Source: Desulfovibrio sp. Marseille-P6017
GTDB lineage: Bacteria > Bacillota_A > Clostridia > Peptostreptococcales > Peptostreptococcaceae
NCBI GenBank assembly: GCA_900604495.1
Contig: UWOR01000008.1
Location: 62,001 to 126,000, forward strand
Reading direction: 5' to 3'
Length of the DNA: 64,000 nt
Shown: piece by piece, positions 1 to 11,140 of the stretch
How the letters are laid out: every line of letters begins with the position of its first letter
Numbering within the stretch: the stretch's first letter is position 1
Position numbers and translations under genes: made by a program
The notes under the pieces: model-generated
Told to the model about the DNA's origin: nothing
Databases searched by the model: none
Seen by the model: only the letters and a program-made list of their open reading frames with translations

Positions 1-549
1 TATTGAGCCTATTTCTTCTCTAGTTTTTTCTAAAAATACTATATTTTTATCTTCATTCTCAAAAACATTAATTAAATAGTTTATTAATGTACATATTGCT
101 GGATATGCAAGTACTTCTCCAGTACTTAATGATTGATCATACATAGTCTTTGATACAAAATGTAGAATTTCTAATGTCAATTTTTGATCATTTTGAATCC
201 ATTTAATAAAATCCCTTTTAGGAATTTCTATTACTATACACTCTGTAGTAGTTTGAAGAGTTGAAGAGTAAGTTAGTTGATTAGCCATAATTTCCATTAC
301 GCCAATATATGCTATCGGTTTGACATTTGCAAAGCTATATACAAACCCATTTTCAAACTCATTTTTTACTTGCATATTTCCTTCACAACTTATATATACA
401 CTTTCAATACTATTTCCTTTAAGTACTATTAATTTCCCTTTTTCAAATCTTACTAATTTACATTGCCTTTTTATATGATTAGGTATTTTATTTATAAAGT
501 CTTTTACTTTTTTATCTTTTATCCGATTATAAAACAAGCTTTCTTGCAT
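1..549 (-). CDS. Crp/Fnr family transcriptional regulator, 3' part beyond the window
   Basis: Reading leftward from an ATG at 549 (ribosome site AGGA at 561-564) gives 183 codons with no stop before the window edge, so the gene is partial. Residues about 20-120 read like a cyclic-nucleotide-binding beta-roll (KLVRFEKGKLIVLKGNSIES, then VKPIAYIGVMEIM), followed by a long dimer helix and the sequence FLEKTREEIGSI, which looks like the start of the winged HTH recognition region. There are no N-terminal Fe-S cysteines as in Fnr, so an effector-binding Crp-like or HcpR-like role is more likely. Two perfect palindromes lie in its promoter, suggesting autoregulation. Effector unknown. Confidence 0.85.
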   Translation of the reverse strand, partial: MQESLFYNRIKDKKVKDFINKIPNHIKRQCKLVRFEKGKLIVLKGNSIESVYISCEGNMQVKNEFENGFVYSFANVKPIAYIGVMEIMANQLTYSSTLQTTTECIVIEIPKRDFIKWIQNDQKLTLEILHFVSKTMYDQSLSTGEVLAYPAICTLINYLINVFENEDKNIVFLEKTREEIGSI

Positions 550-567
550 ATTTTATTTTCTCCTAAC

Positions 568-584
568 GAACAAATGATTTGTTC
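568..584. promoter_or_regulatory. 17-bp perfect palindrome between Crp/Fnr promoter and start
   Basis: GAACAAAT-G-ATTTGTTC is a perfect inverted repeat placed about 20 bp upstream of the Crp/Fnr gene start, near the inferred transcription start. It could be a repressor site or a 5' mRNA hairpin. Confidence 0.5.
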
Positions 585-619
585 TATAATTATTTTATCA
601 TTATTTTTATACTTCCTAA

Positions 620-635
620 AAGGACATATGTCCTT
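620..635. promoter_or_regulatory. 16-bp perfect palindrome, candidate Crp/Fnr operator
   Basis: AAGGACATATGTCCTT is fully symmetric. A plausible -10 on the minus strand (TAAAAT, 597-592) would put the transcription start near 585 and the palindrome centre about 42 bp upstream, the usual class II activator position of Crp-family proteins. It may also serve the divergent exchanger gene. Confidence 0.55.
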
Positions 636-721
636 CTATATACATTTTTATAATATATTCTTTACAATAAAAAATCTACACTAATTAAGATAATAATTGC
701 TACTAATACTCTGCTTATAAA

Positions 722-750
722 TTGTAAATTAACGTTAATTATGGTATTCT
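722..750 (+). promoter_or_regulatory. Promoter of the Na+/Ca2+ exchanger gene with internal palindrome
   Basis: TTGTAA (722-727), 17-bp spacer, TATTCT (745-750). The spacer holds the 14-bp perfect palindrome AATTAACGTTAATT (727-740), in the position expected for a repressor site. Confidence 0.45.
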
Positions 751-795
751 ATTCTTTTAGATGATTATATTAAATTTTATTTTGGAGGAATTGAG

Positions 796-1749
796 ATGTC
801 ATTTTTAATTTTAATTGTAGGATTCTTTTTCTTAATAAAAGGAGCTGATATATTTGTAGAAGGTGCTGCATCTATAGCTAAAAAATTTAACGTTCCTTCT
901 ATGATTATAGGACTTACTATAGTTGCAATGGGAACATCTGCACCTGAAGCAGCTGTAAGTATAACATCATCATTAGCTGGTCAAAATGATATGAGTGTTG
1001 CTAATGTTGTTGGTTCTAACTTTTTTAATATCCTTATGGTTCTTGGTGTATCATCTTTAATAGCTAAATTGCCTGTGGAGAAAAATACAATAAAAAAAGA
1101 TGCTCCATTTTTAATAATTGTGAGTGCTATTCTATTATTATTCGGAGTAGATTTAAAAATAAGTAGAATAGAAGGTATTATTTTACTATCCTTATTTACT
1201 TACTTCTTAATAAATACTATAAAAAGTGCAAAAGCATCTAGTAAAAATTCATCTATAGATGAAATTGCTACAACAGCTATAGAAGATGAAGTTGTAAGTG
1301 AAATTCCTATGCTTAAAACATTATTATTATGTATCATAGGTATAATAGGTATAGTTATTGGCGGTGATATGGTTGTAAATTCTGCTACTTCTATAGCAAC
1401 TTCATTTGGTATGAGTGCTAACTTAGTTGGGTTAACAATTGTTGCTGTTGGTACATCTTTACCTGAATTTGTTACATCTATTGTTGCTATAAAAAAGGGT
1501 GAAACTGAAATAGCTATTGGGAATGTTATTGGATCTAACTTATTTAATATACTATTAGTTTTAGGATTAGCCACTACAATTTATCCTATAACTATAAGCA
1601 TGTTCGCTTTAATAGATATAGCATTTATGGTTGCTATAACAGTTCTTTTATATTTATTTATGAAGAAAGATTCTTCTCTTGTAAAAAAGCATGGCTTAAT
1701 ATTAGTTATTATATATGTTGCATATATGATTTATACTATTCTAAGATAG
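796..1749 (+). CDS. Calcium/sodium antiporter (CaCA family, YrbG-like)
   Basis: A 317-residue membrane protein with about ten hydrophobic segments arranged as two halves. Each half carries the family's alpha-repeat motif: AMGTSAPEAAVSI near residue 45 and AVGTSLPEFVTSI near 222, each followed by a GSNFFNILMVLG or GSNLFNILLVLG helix. In the CaCA family these conserved Glu and Asn residues form the ion sites for Na+-driven Ca2+ export. The acidic cytoplasmic loop (IDEIATTAIEDEV) separates the halves. The ATG at 796 follows GGAGGA (784-789). It is monocistronic, with a strong terminator directly downstream. Confidence 0.93.
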   Translation: MSFLILIVGFFFLIKGADIFVEGAASIAKKFNVPSMIIGLTIVAMGTSAPEAAVSITSSLAGQNDMSVANVVGSNFFNILMVLGVSSLIAKLPVEKNTIKKDAPFLIIVSAILLLFGVDLKISRIEGIILLSLFTYFLINTIKSAKASSKNSSIDEIATTAIEDEVVSEIPMLKTLLLCIIGIIGIVIGGDMVVNSATSIATSFGMSANLVGLTIVAVGTSLPEFVTSIVAIKKGETEIAIGNVIGSNLFNILLVLGLATTIYPITISMFALIDIAFMVAITVLLYLFMKKDSSLVKKHGLILVIIYVAYMIYTILR

Positions 1750-1750
1750 T

Positions 1751-1792
1751 AAAATGACTGCAAATAATTCAAATTATTTGCAGTCATTTTTT
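1751..1792 (+). terminator. Rho-independent terminator after the exchanger gene
   Basis: A long stem (AAATGACTGCAAATAATT against its complement, one-base loop) is followed by T6. It starts two bases after the stop codon. Confidence 0.9.
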
Positions 1793-1857
1793 ATAAATAT
1801 TATGATAGTTATGGTATCCTATATAAGGATATTATTATTGAGGGGAGTATAAGTAAA

Positions 1858-2541
1858 TTGAAATCAGTTATATTCAGATTTTTTAAAATGATAGTAGGAT
1901 TCTGTTTTTGTGCCTTAGGTATTGTAATGATGATAAATGCTAACTTAGGTTTGTCACCTTGGGATGTATTACACGAAGGTATATATAATCTAACAGGTAT
2001 AACTATGGGAAAAGCAAGTATTATAATTGGAGTTATAGTCGTTATTATTGATATAGTGCTTGGTGAGAATTTAGGTTGGGGTACTATTATTAATATGATT
2101 TTAGTTGGAGTTCTCATGGATATTCTAATGTTAAATAATCTAGTTCCTATAGCTAATAACTTTATTCCTGGGCTTATTATGATGTTAGTCGGAATGTTTT
2201 TTATGGGAATTGGATGTGTACTTTATTTAGGTTCTGGATTTGGAAGTGGTCCTAGAGATGGTATGATGGTTGCAATTCAAAAAAGAACAGGTAAATCGCT
2301 AACACTTATAAGAGGACTAATGGAAATTATAGCACTTAGTGTAGGTTATTTTTTAGGTGGTACTGTTGGAATAGGAACTGTTATTAGTGCACTTGGATTA
2401 GGTTATTTTATTCAGCTTACATTTAAATTATGTAAATTTGATGGTACTAAAGTTCAGCATAGGTATATTGTTGATGACATTAATTATATAAGAAATCTTT
2501 TAAATAAAGAAAATGAGAGTAAGCAATTATTTATTAAATAA
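1858..2541 (+). CDS. YczE/YyaS/YitT-family integral membrane protein
   Basis: A 227-residue protein with about five membrane segments and the family signatures GLSPWDVLHEGI (near residue 30) and LGSGFGSGPRDGMM (near residue 125). The start is TTG at 1858, ten bases after GGGGAG (1842-1847); no better ATG lies upstream. The C-terminus is a short charged cytoplasmic tail. YczE-like proteins are widespread in Firmicutes; their transport substrate or biochemical role is not established. It has its own short promoter region after the preceding terminator. Confidence 0.85.
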   Translation: MKSVIFRFFKMIVGFCFCALGIVMMINANLGLSPWDVLHEGIYNLTGITMGKASIIIGVIVVIIDIVLGENLGWGTIINMILVGVLMDILMLNNLVPIANNFIPGLIMMLVGMFFMGIGCVLYLGSGFGSGPRDGMMVAIQKRTGKSLTLIRGLMEIIALSVGYFLGGTVGIGTVISALGLGYFIQLTFKLCKFDGTKVQHRYIVDDINYIRNLLNKENESKQLFIK

Positions 2542-2548
2542 ATTATAT

Positions 2549-2593
2549 AAAAAGTGTAGATAGTCTATATAAACAAACTTATCTACACTTTTT
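2549..2593. terminator. Bidirectional terminator between convergent genes
   Basis: AAAAAGTGTAGATA and TATCTACACTTTTT flank a 16-base loop. The U-run is present on both strands and serves the YczE gene (+) and the HTH-desulfoferrodoxin gene (-). Confidence 0.88.
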
Positions 2594-2605
2594 ACATTTA
2601 ACAGA

Positions 2606-3190
2606 TTATACTATCTGATAAAATAATCCATGATTTGTACAATAATAGAATAATCTTCCGTGTCCTCGCTTACGCAATCTAAGTTGAAGATCCCATTCAG
2701 GATATTGCTTTGCAATAAGTACACTATCTCCTTTTAAATATGCTAAGAAAGATATATAATGTTCTTTGTCCATGGAGTGATTAGACGTTATATATAACTC
2801 ATCTTCCACAGGCTCTATATTTAAAACGTGTTTTTCATCTGATTTCTTTGCTTCTAATGCTTCTAATTTTTTCCCACAACATGATATTTCTGCATTGCCC
2901 GTAGCTGTCATTAAATTATTACATTGTGGACATACATAAAATTTTAATTTATTCATATTTCCTCCTACTAAGTTGTTTAAATTTATCTCTCCTTCTAATA
3001 TTCTATCAACACTTACACAAAAGATTTCTGCTAACTCTGAAAGTAATGATATATCTGGACACCCTAATCCTCTTTCCCATTTACTTATTGTTTTATCACT
3101 AATATTCATTAAATCAGCTACTTGTTTTTGTGTCATGTTCTTTTCTTTTCTTAGATTATATATTAATTTACCTATTTTTTTACAGTCCAT
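2606..3190 (-). CDS. XRE-family HTH protein fused to a full desulfoferrodoxin (superoxide reductase-like)
   Basis: Residues about 5-62 form an XRE helix-turn-helix (MTQKQVADLMNISDKTISKW). After a short linker comes a complete two-centre desulfoferrodoxin: centre I cysteines CPQC and ISCCGKKL, then EKHV, NHSMDKEHYI and YYCTNHGLF. These match the Glu-Lys-His, His-x5-His and Cys-x2-His residues that bind and serve the catalytic iron of superoxide reductase, so every metal ligand appears retained. It may sense or detoxify superoxide while binding DNA; that coupling is inference. The start is ATG 3190, nine bases after AAGGAG (3205-3200); GTG and ATG codons at 3199 and 3196 overlap the ribosome site. 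Length 194 residues. Confidence 0.85.
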   Translation of the reverse strand: MDCKKIGKLIYNLRKEKNMTQKQVADLMNISDKTISKWERGLGCPDISLLSELAEIFCVSVDRILEGEINLNNLVGGNMNKLKFYVCPQCNNLMTATGNAEISCCGKKLEALEAKKSDEKHVLNIEPVEDELYITSNHSMDKEHYISFLAYLKGDSVLIAKQYPEWDLQLRLRKRGHGRLFYYCTNHGLFYQIV

Positions 3191-3240
3191 TAACATCACT
3201 CCTTAGATATAATTTAAACTATTTAGTAAAATCATTCAAT

Positions 3241-3258
3241 AAACTCTCCGTAGAGTTT
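3241..3258. other. Short inverted repeat in the 3191-3414 intergenic region
   Basis: AAACTCT-CCGT-AGAGTTT. It lies downstream of the pectate lyase gene (minus strand) and upstream of the HTH-desulfoferrodoxin gene. The U-run is weak, so it may be an imperfect terminator or an operator. The rest of the gap shows nothing clear. Confidence 0.35.
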
Positions 3259-3414
3259 TCTCTTAATCTATAGGTTCTGCTCTAATATAGTAATAGTCTT
3301 AAACATATGATTTTTCATTATAATAATATATTATTTTCTTATATTCCCTTTATAAATCTATCGAGTTATAATATTTTTCCCTGTTTATAACCTCTTGATT
3401 ATCATTATTAATTT

Positions 3415-5595
3415 CTATATATACAGGACCTGTTGAGAATTCAATCTTTCATTAGCTTTAAATGTTTTATTTATTTCTAAACCTATGTAATATAAATTAC
3501 CTGTATCACCTTTAGTTATTATATGCTCTCCTACTTCTAATTCCATTTCTATAACTCCGTTATTTGCAGTATATTCTTGTCCATCAATCACCACGTCTTT
3601 ATTAAATGTTGAATTTAATACCAATATAAGTTTTGAATTATTTTCAGTTATAAATTTAATACTTGTTGAAGACTCCATTTTTAAGCATTTAGTAAGTTTT
3701 AAATCATTATATTTTACTGTTCCTTTCGTACTTGAAAGATTTCCTGATATATCAAAGAAGTTACTACTTTTATTATCCGTTGTAAAGTTATGCTTAACTA
3801 TTATTGATTCATCAGGAGTCGATGGTGTTTGATCTACTTCTGGTTTTTCCGGTTCTTCTGGTGTAACTGGTGGAATTTCTTCAGGTTGTTGTGGTTCATC
3901 TGGTATTACTGGCTCTAATGTTTCTATTGATCCACCACCAATAGAAATTAATTGACTTTTGTATCCTTTGATTGCATTCATTAACTCTATATTTACGCTA
4001 GAACTAATATCATCAGCACTTGTAAATTTCCACTCAAAATCTCCACCATTTACTCTTCCTGAATAGTTTGTAACAATACCTCTTACATCTTCTATATTAT
4101 CTGGAGTATACTCATACATTTTAGAACTTGTATCAAAGTTATTATATGTATTTGCTCCACTTAAAGTCTTATATGTACTTGGAACTATTTCATTTCTCGA
4201 AATTGCTAAATAAGCATCAAACTGTGTTGAATTTTGACTTGCATATACAATTCTTGATTCACCTGATATCTTGTTGTTATATGCTTTGATCATACCACCA
4301 GATTCACCTGAGAAGTTTCCTTTACCATTTCCATATATATCACTGCCTTGTAATGAAATAAGCATTGGATATTTAGTATTTCTAAAATCACTAGCTTCTA
4401 CGAAAGCTGAACTGCCTTTAGTTACCCCAACTCCATATTTTGAATTTCCATCAAAATAATTATTATAAATATGCACTGTACCGACTCTTATTCTAGGATG
4501 CCTTGAGTCTGAATGATCAAACCAATTATGATGATACGTTACAAAAAACTCTTCAGTATCACTCATTCCACAAAGTGAAGCTTTACCTGAATCATAAAAA
4601 TGGTTGTATGAAATTGTTACATAGGTTGATTTTCCCTTAACATCAGCTGAACCATCTCCTTTTGCCTGGTCTACATCACTTCCTGCACTTCCATAGAATA
4701 TATCATTATTATGAATCCATATATTCTCATTCCCTGTATCCAGTGAAATTGCATCATCTGGGAATAACATTATACCAACATTTCTTAATTCTACATTATG
4801 AGAATCTCTAATTAAAAATCCCTATTTATATACTGTAGTATCCTCTCCTACACCTTCAAAAGTAACATTATATATTCCCTTTAATTGTAAATATCCACTT
4901 GAATTAAGTCCTATAATATCTGATCCTTTTATTTCTCCAATCATACGTATTATTAAAGGTGTTTTATCATAACCTTTTGGACGTTTTGATAGTATATCTA
5001 CTATACCTGTACATTTAGTTTTACTCCCTTTGCTATTAGTAATAACATCTAACGTTACTGTATTAACATTTTCTGATGTTATATATATTATTTTTGAATC
5101 ATTCTTAACTGTTCCATTATCATTATATCCTCCTGAGCTAGTCTTCATAGGAGATTCTTTAGAGAACCCAAAACCTTCTCTTGTATGATTTTTAACTTCT
5201 ATATCTGTTATTATTCCTTGTAAAGATACCTCTTCTTTATTATCTATTGTAGGAATTACTTTTATAATGTATTCGCCTTCTGAAAGACCCAGTATATCTG
5301 CTCTAAAATATGATGAGTATTGCCTTATTAGTTCATCGTCTATTTTTTTATATTTATAATATGATTCAGATGCTAGCTTATAATAAACATTATACCCTTT
5401 AGCCTCTTTTATCGGCTTCCATTCAACACTTATACTTTCTAACCATCCTTTACTTTCTAATATAGAAACTTTGCTTAATTGAGTTATATGGCCTGTATTA
5501 TTCTCTATTGCACTTGCAATAATAGCTACATTAGTAGATATTATTGACGCTATAGTCATAGATGCTATAGCTTTTGATAAAATTTTCATCTTCAA
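3415..5595 (-). pseudogene. Secreted pectate lyase with fibronectin-like and C-terminal accessory domains, interrupted by in-frame TAG
   Basis: Two adjacent open segments (5595-4825 and 4821-3415) are in one frame, separated only by TAG at 4824-4822. Reading through gives VYK-stop-GFLIRDSHNVELRN, where pectate lyases usually have Trp before GFLIR, so TGG to TAG is the simplest explanation. Order: signal peptide, FnIII-like module (EWKPIKEAKGYNVYYKL), parallel beta-helix pectate lyase with FPDDAISLD, SYNHFYDSGK and HHNWFDHSDSRHPRIR (catalytic and Ca2+ region), a Pro/Glu linker, and a C-terminal beta domain. The start is probably TTG 5595, eight bases from GGGAG; ATG 5589 is the alternative. 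Expression is set by the c-di-GMP riboswitch upstream. The second half has no obvious ribosome site, so a secreted active enzyme is unlikely without readthrough or a sequencing error. Confidence 0.88.
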
Positions 5596-5674
5596 ATTTA
5601 AATCTCCCTTTTATAAATTTATTGTAGCTAAGGGTATTCCGATAAAATCTTAATTCTTTAGTTTTATTTTGCAA

Positions 5675-5713
5675 TAAAAAAACTATCCTAACTTAAGAAA
5701 GAGGATAGTTTCC
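5675..5713 (-). terminator. Riboswitch-linked transcription attenuator of pectate lyase
   Basis: On the minus strand AAACTATCCT and AGGATAGTTT (5711-5702 and 5689-5680) pair over a 12-base loop and are followed by T7. It lies between the c-di-GMP aptamer and the coding start, as in transcription-terminating riboswitches. Confidence 0.85.
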
Positions 5714-5796
5714 ATATAAATCATTACAACCTAATCTATATTTAATTAAATATATTAAATAAATATAATCTTATTTTATAAGAACAAAGAATAAAT

Positions 5797-5880
5797 ATTC
5801 TTCGGCAACTGGCTGGCATAGTAATAATTACCTTAGCCCCTTTAGCTTTGCGTCTTTGGATTTCTCCAAATTTGCCATTA
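5797..5880 (-). ncRNA. Cyclic di-GMP-I (GEMM-I) riboswitch
   Basis: The minus strand shows the GEMM-I hallmarks in order: GGCAAATTTGGAGAAATCC (P2 with a GAAA tetraloop), GACGCAAAGC, the GGGGCTAAGG joining region, then GCCAGCCAGTTGCCG closing P1. In clostridia this class controls motility, adhesion and secreted enzymes by transcription termination. Here it precedes a terminator hairpin and the pectate lyase gene. Confidence 0.9.
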
Positions 5881-5937
5881 TTTTATTGTAAAAACAATTT
5901 ATCATATATTTATATCTATTTCAATAGAATATCTTTA

Positions 5938-5982
5938 TAAGAATAACAATACTAGAAAATTTTTCTAGTATTGTTATTCTTA
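5938..5982. terminator. Perfect 22-bp inverted repeat after selO
   Basis: Arms 5938-5959 and 5961-5982 are exactly complementary with a one-base loop, ending immediately beside the selO stop codon. The U-run is short on the minus strand, so termination is likely but not textbook. Confidence 0.65.
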
Positions 5983-7455
5983 TTATGTTCCGCAATAAGT
6001 TCTATAAGGACAATTTGATGGCTTAGGTAATTTAGAATACTCTTCTTGTTTTTTTGAATGTTCATATGGTTTAGATAGAACCTCAAGAAGTCTTTTCATA
6101 ACATTAAGATTACCTTTATTAGCAGCATCAAGAGCTTCTTCAACTCTATGATTTCTTGGAATTACAGCTGGATTTGAATTCATCATTAGTCCTTTAACCA
6201 TTTCTTTTGACTTTCCTTGTCTTTGTAATCTTTCCTGCCATAATTTATACCAATATTTAAATTCCTGACTATTATACATTGAACTTTCTTTATTATTATC
6301 AAATGTTAATGAGATAAATGTATTAGTATAATCTTCATTATACTTCTCCATCATATTAAGCAAATCTTTAATAATAGATTTATCTTCAACCTCTTCATCA
6401 AATAATCCAAGCTTAGACCTCATTATAGATATCCAATTTGAATAATATATCTCAGAAAAGTTAGAAATAGCATTTTGAGCTATTTGTATAGCTTTATTCC
6501 TATCTTCATTTAGCAACGGTAATAATGATTCTGCAAATCTACATAAGTTCCACTCTGTCATAATAGGTTGATTTTTATATGAATATCTTCCATTTCTATC
6601 TATAGAACTAAATACAGTATTAGGATTGTATTCATCCATAAATGCACATGGCCCATAGTCAATTGTTTCTCCACTTATAGTCATATTATCCGTATTCATA
6701 ACTCCATGTATAAAACCTACACATTGCCACTTAGAAACAAGACTTGCTTGAGATTTTATAACCTCATTAAGTAGATTAATATATTTATTACTATCATCTT
6801 TGATATGAGGAAAATGTCTTTTTAAACAGTAATCAGCTAAATCTTTAAGTTGTTGGTGTGACCCAAAGCTCGATACATATTGAAATGTACCAAATCTAAT
6901 ATGACTTGAAGCAACTCTAGTTAATATTGCACCTTTTTTTATATCTTCTCTAATCACTGGATCACCAGTTTTAACTACAGCTAAGCTACGCGTAGTAGGA
7001 ATTCCGAGTCCATACATTGCTTCGCTTATTATATATTCTCTAAGCATTGGAGCAAGTGCCGCTCTTCCATCTCCTCCACGAGAGTATGGAGTTTTTCCTG
7101 AACCTTTAAGTTGAATATCATATCTTTCACCTAACGGTGTTATTTGCTCTCCTATTAATAAAGCTCTTCCATCACCTAGTATTGTAAAGTGCCCAAACTG
7201 GTGACCTCCATATGCTTGAGCAATATATTCTCCACCTTCTATTTTCTTATTTCCTGAGAATATTAAAGTTCCTTCATAACTTTTTAAGGAATCAATATTA
7301 AAACCTAAATTTTTTGCCAATTGCTCATTTAATATAATTAACTTTGGTGATGATACTGGATCTATATTAATTTTACTATAAAAAAAATCAGATAAATTTA
7401 TATACGTATTATCAAAATTCCATCCCATGTTATTTGCATTTTTTATATAAGTCAT
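5983..7455 (-). CDS. selO: Protein adenylyltransferase SelO (YdiU/UPF0061 family)
   Basis: A 490-residue pseudokinase-fold enzyme that in studied members transfers AMP to protein Ser/Thr/Tyr residues. Seen here: the nucleotide-binding core [10 protein letters not shown] and [19 protein letters not shown], the [20 protein letters not shown] segment, and [20 protein letters not shown], equivalent to the kinase catalytic and metal-binding loops. The protein ends in CGT; this Cys sits third from the end, the position taken by selenocysteine in animal SelO. The ATG at 7455 follows AAAGGAGG. It stands alone, not in an operon. Known members are linked to redox stress. Confidence 0.95.
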   Translation of the reverse strand: MTYIKNANNMGWNFDNTYINLSDFFYSKINIDPVSSPKLIILNEQLAKNLGFNIDSLKSYEGTLIFSGNKKIEGGEYIAQAYGGHQFGHFTILGDGRALLIGEQITPLGERYDIQLKGSGKTPYSRGGDGRAALAPMLREYIISEAMYGLGIPTTRSLAVVKTGDPVIREDIKKGAILTRVASSHIRFGTFQYVSSFGSHQQLKDLADYCLKRHFPHIKDDSNKYINLLNEVIKSQASLVSKWQCVGFIHGVMNTDNMTISGETIDYGPCAFMDEYNPNTVFSSIDRNGRYSYKNQPIMTEWNLCRFAESLLPLLNEDRNKAIQIAQNAISNFSEIYYSNWISIMRSKLGLFDEEVEDKSIIKDLLNMMEKYNEDYTNTFISLTFDNNKESSMYNSQEFKYWYKLWQERLQRQGKSKEMVKGLMMNSNPAVIPRNHRVEEALDAANKGNLNVMKRLLEVLSKPYEHSKKQEEYSKLPKPSNCPYRTYCGT

Positions 7456-7625
7456 TTTTCCTCCTTTATTTTAATTTAGATTTATTAATTAATATACCCT
7501 TATTAATCATTTCAAATAATCTTATTTAACACAAATCTTTAATCCTTTTTTTGTAATTTTAGACAGTAAAATTTAATTATAAAACTCAACTGTATTTTCA
7601 CTTATAATGTTCATAACGATAATAT

Positions 7626-7678
7626 AAAACAAACTAAAAGTCACTCTGATTTAATCAGAGTGACTTTTAGTTTGTTTT
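7626..7678. terminator. Strong bidirectional terminator
   Basis: A 25-bp perfect stem (7626-7650 with 7654-7678), three-base loop, with A and T runs at both ends. It ends the GH1 gene at 7687 on the minus strand. The rest of the gap 7456-7625 is featureless AT-rich sequence. Confidence 0.92.
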
Positions 7679-7686
7679 TAAATTTA

Positions 7687-9174
<1,488 letters not shown>

Positions 9175-11070
9175 TTATATATTTTGTGGTACTGCTTTAA
9201 GATTAATTATTGTTTTTCCGTAACTAGCTTCTTCATTTATGCATAATGCACTTTCTTCATAAGAATCAAAATTAGTTATTACAACTGGCGTAATTAAAGA
9301 ATATCCTTTTGAATTTATTGCCTTTCTGTCAAATTCTAGAAGTAAATCTCCACATTTTACTCTCGAATTAACTTTTGTTTTTATATCAAATCCTTATCCT
9401 TTCATTTGAACTGTATCCATACCAACATGTATTAATAGCTCTACTCCATTTTCAGAACGTAGACCTATTGCATGTTTAGATTCTGCTATAAATTCTACAG
9501 TTCCATCAAATGGTGCATATACTTTATTATCACTTGGTTCTATTGCAATTCCTTTTCCCATAGCCCCGGAAGAAAACACTGGGTCAGATATTTCTGAAAG
9601 TGCTATAACTTTTCCACTTATAGCATTTTTTATTTCTTCATTACTATTTATTAAACTAGGTTCCATACTAGTAATTGTTTCAATTACTTCTTTTTCTTCT
9701 TCTTTTTCTCCAAATCCAACTATTTGAACTAATATTATTGCACCAAATAATGCTATTGCACAACCTATTAATTCTCCTACTATTGATGTTGGATTGCTTG
9801 GATTTATAGCATTTACTACTGTTAGTACACCTGGAAGTCCTGCATACGCATAGTAGTGAGCATTAAAGAAAGATGCTACTACTGCAGCTACAGCTCCTGC
9901 TATACAACCACATATAAAAGGCTTTTTGTACTTTAAATTTACTCCATATATAGCTGGCTCCGTTATACCAAATATTCCTGTTATACCAGCTGAAAGTGCT
10001 ATATTCTTAGTCTGTTTATTTTTTGCTTTTACAAATACTCCTAAAACAGCTCCAGCTTGAGCAACAACTGCCATTGTTTGGAATGCTTGGAATGTATCCA
10101 TACCATACATATCATAGTTTGCTAATACCATAGGAGTTACTCCCCAGTGAACTCCAAATATTACTACTACTTGCCATAATCCACCTATTATTGCACCTGC
10201 GACTGCTGGTGATAAAGCAACCAGATAATTATATCCATTTGCTATTGCTGTAGCTAAACCATCAGAAGCTGGTCCTATTGCTACTATTGTAAGTGGTACC
10301 ATAATTACCATACATAAAAGAGGTGTAAACAATGATTTAACCACTTCTGGTAAATTTTTTTCTACAAATCTTTCAACATATGATAATATCCATACTAAAA
10401 ATAACGGTGGTAAAACTGATGAAGTATAAACTGTTTCTGATAACTTTATTCCCATAAAGCTCACAACTGATCCATTAGCTATTTGTGATGCTATATCAGA
10501 CCAAGTTGGACTTACTAATGCACAACAACATGCTATCGCTATATATGTATTACATTTAAAATGTCTAGATGCTGTTATAGCTATGAATATTGGTAAAAAG
10601 GTAAATGGTGCCCAAGATATAAAATCTAATACTTGATTTACACCTGTACCTGAAAAATTTGGAAATGCTAAATTTGCTAATATTAAACATCCTTGTAATA
10701 TACCTGCTGCTGCTAATATGTATATAAAAGGTGCAAAAACTGCAGACATTGTTGCTATTACCCTATTTAAAATAGTTCCTTTTGCTTCACTTTCATCTGA
10801 TGAATTTTCTAAATTAACTATACTTGATACCTTATCAAATACCTTCCCTACATGTGTCCCTATTACAACCTGGAACTGTCCATTATTTTGTACCACAGTT
10901 ATAACACCAGTAAGTGAAGATACTTTATCTACTGCATCTTTAGGTGTTTCTTTTAATACTAACCTAAGCCTTGTTGCACATCTTGCAGCGCCTGTTATAT
11001 TTTTTTCCCCACCAACAGCTTCAATAATATCCACTGCTAACTTTTCATAGTCACGAATGCTATTTGACAT
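9175..11070 (-). pseudogene. Beta-glucoside PTS EIIBCA, EIIA domain cut by in-frame TAA
   Basis: The open frame from ATG 11070 (RBS GGGGGAA) stops at TAA 9396-9394 after HVGMDTVQMKG. The same frame then continues with GFDIKTKVNSRVKCGDLLLE and ITPVVITNF, the normal end of EIIA, to a TAA at 9177-9175. GAA to TAA is the simplest change. EIIB phospho-Cys is in AARCATRLRLVL, EIIC spans about residues 100-450, and both EIIA histidines (SKHAIGL, LIHVGMD) lie before the stop. The truncated 558-residue product lacks the last roughly 70 residues of EIIA, so phosphotransfer probably fails unless another EIIA helps. Divergent from the GntR regulator. Confidence 0.87.
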
Positions 11071-11140
11071 TTTTATTCCCCCATTTAATCAATTTTATCC
11101 CAAAGTGTATCTTGATAAATTTATTGTATGTTTATATTGT

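Noticed and set aside
463..684. Open frame on the plus strand (73 codons)
   Set aside because: It runs antisense through the Crp/Fnr start and promoter palindromes, has low-complexity Phe/Ile/Tyr content and no ribosome site.
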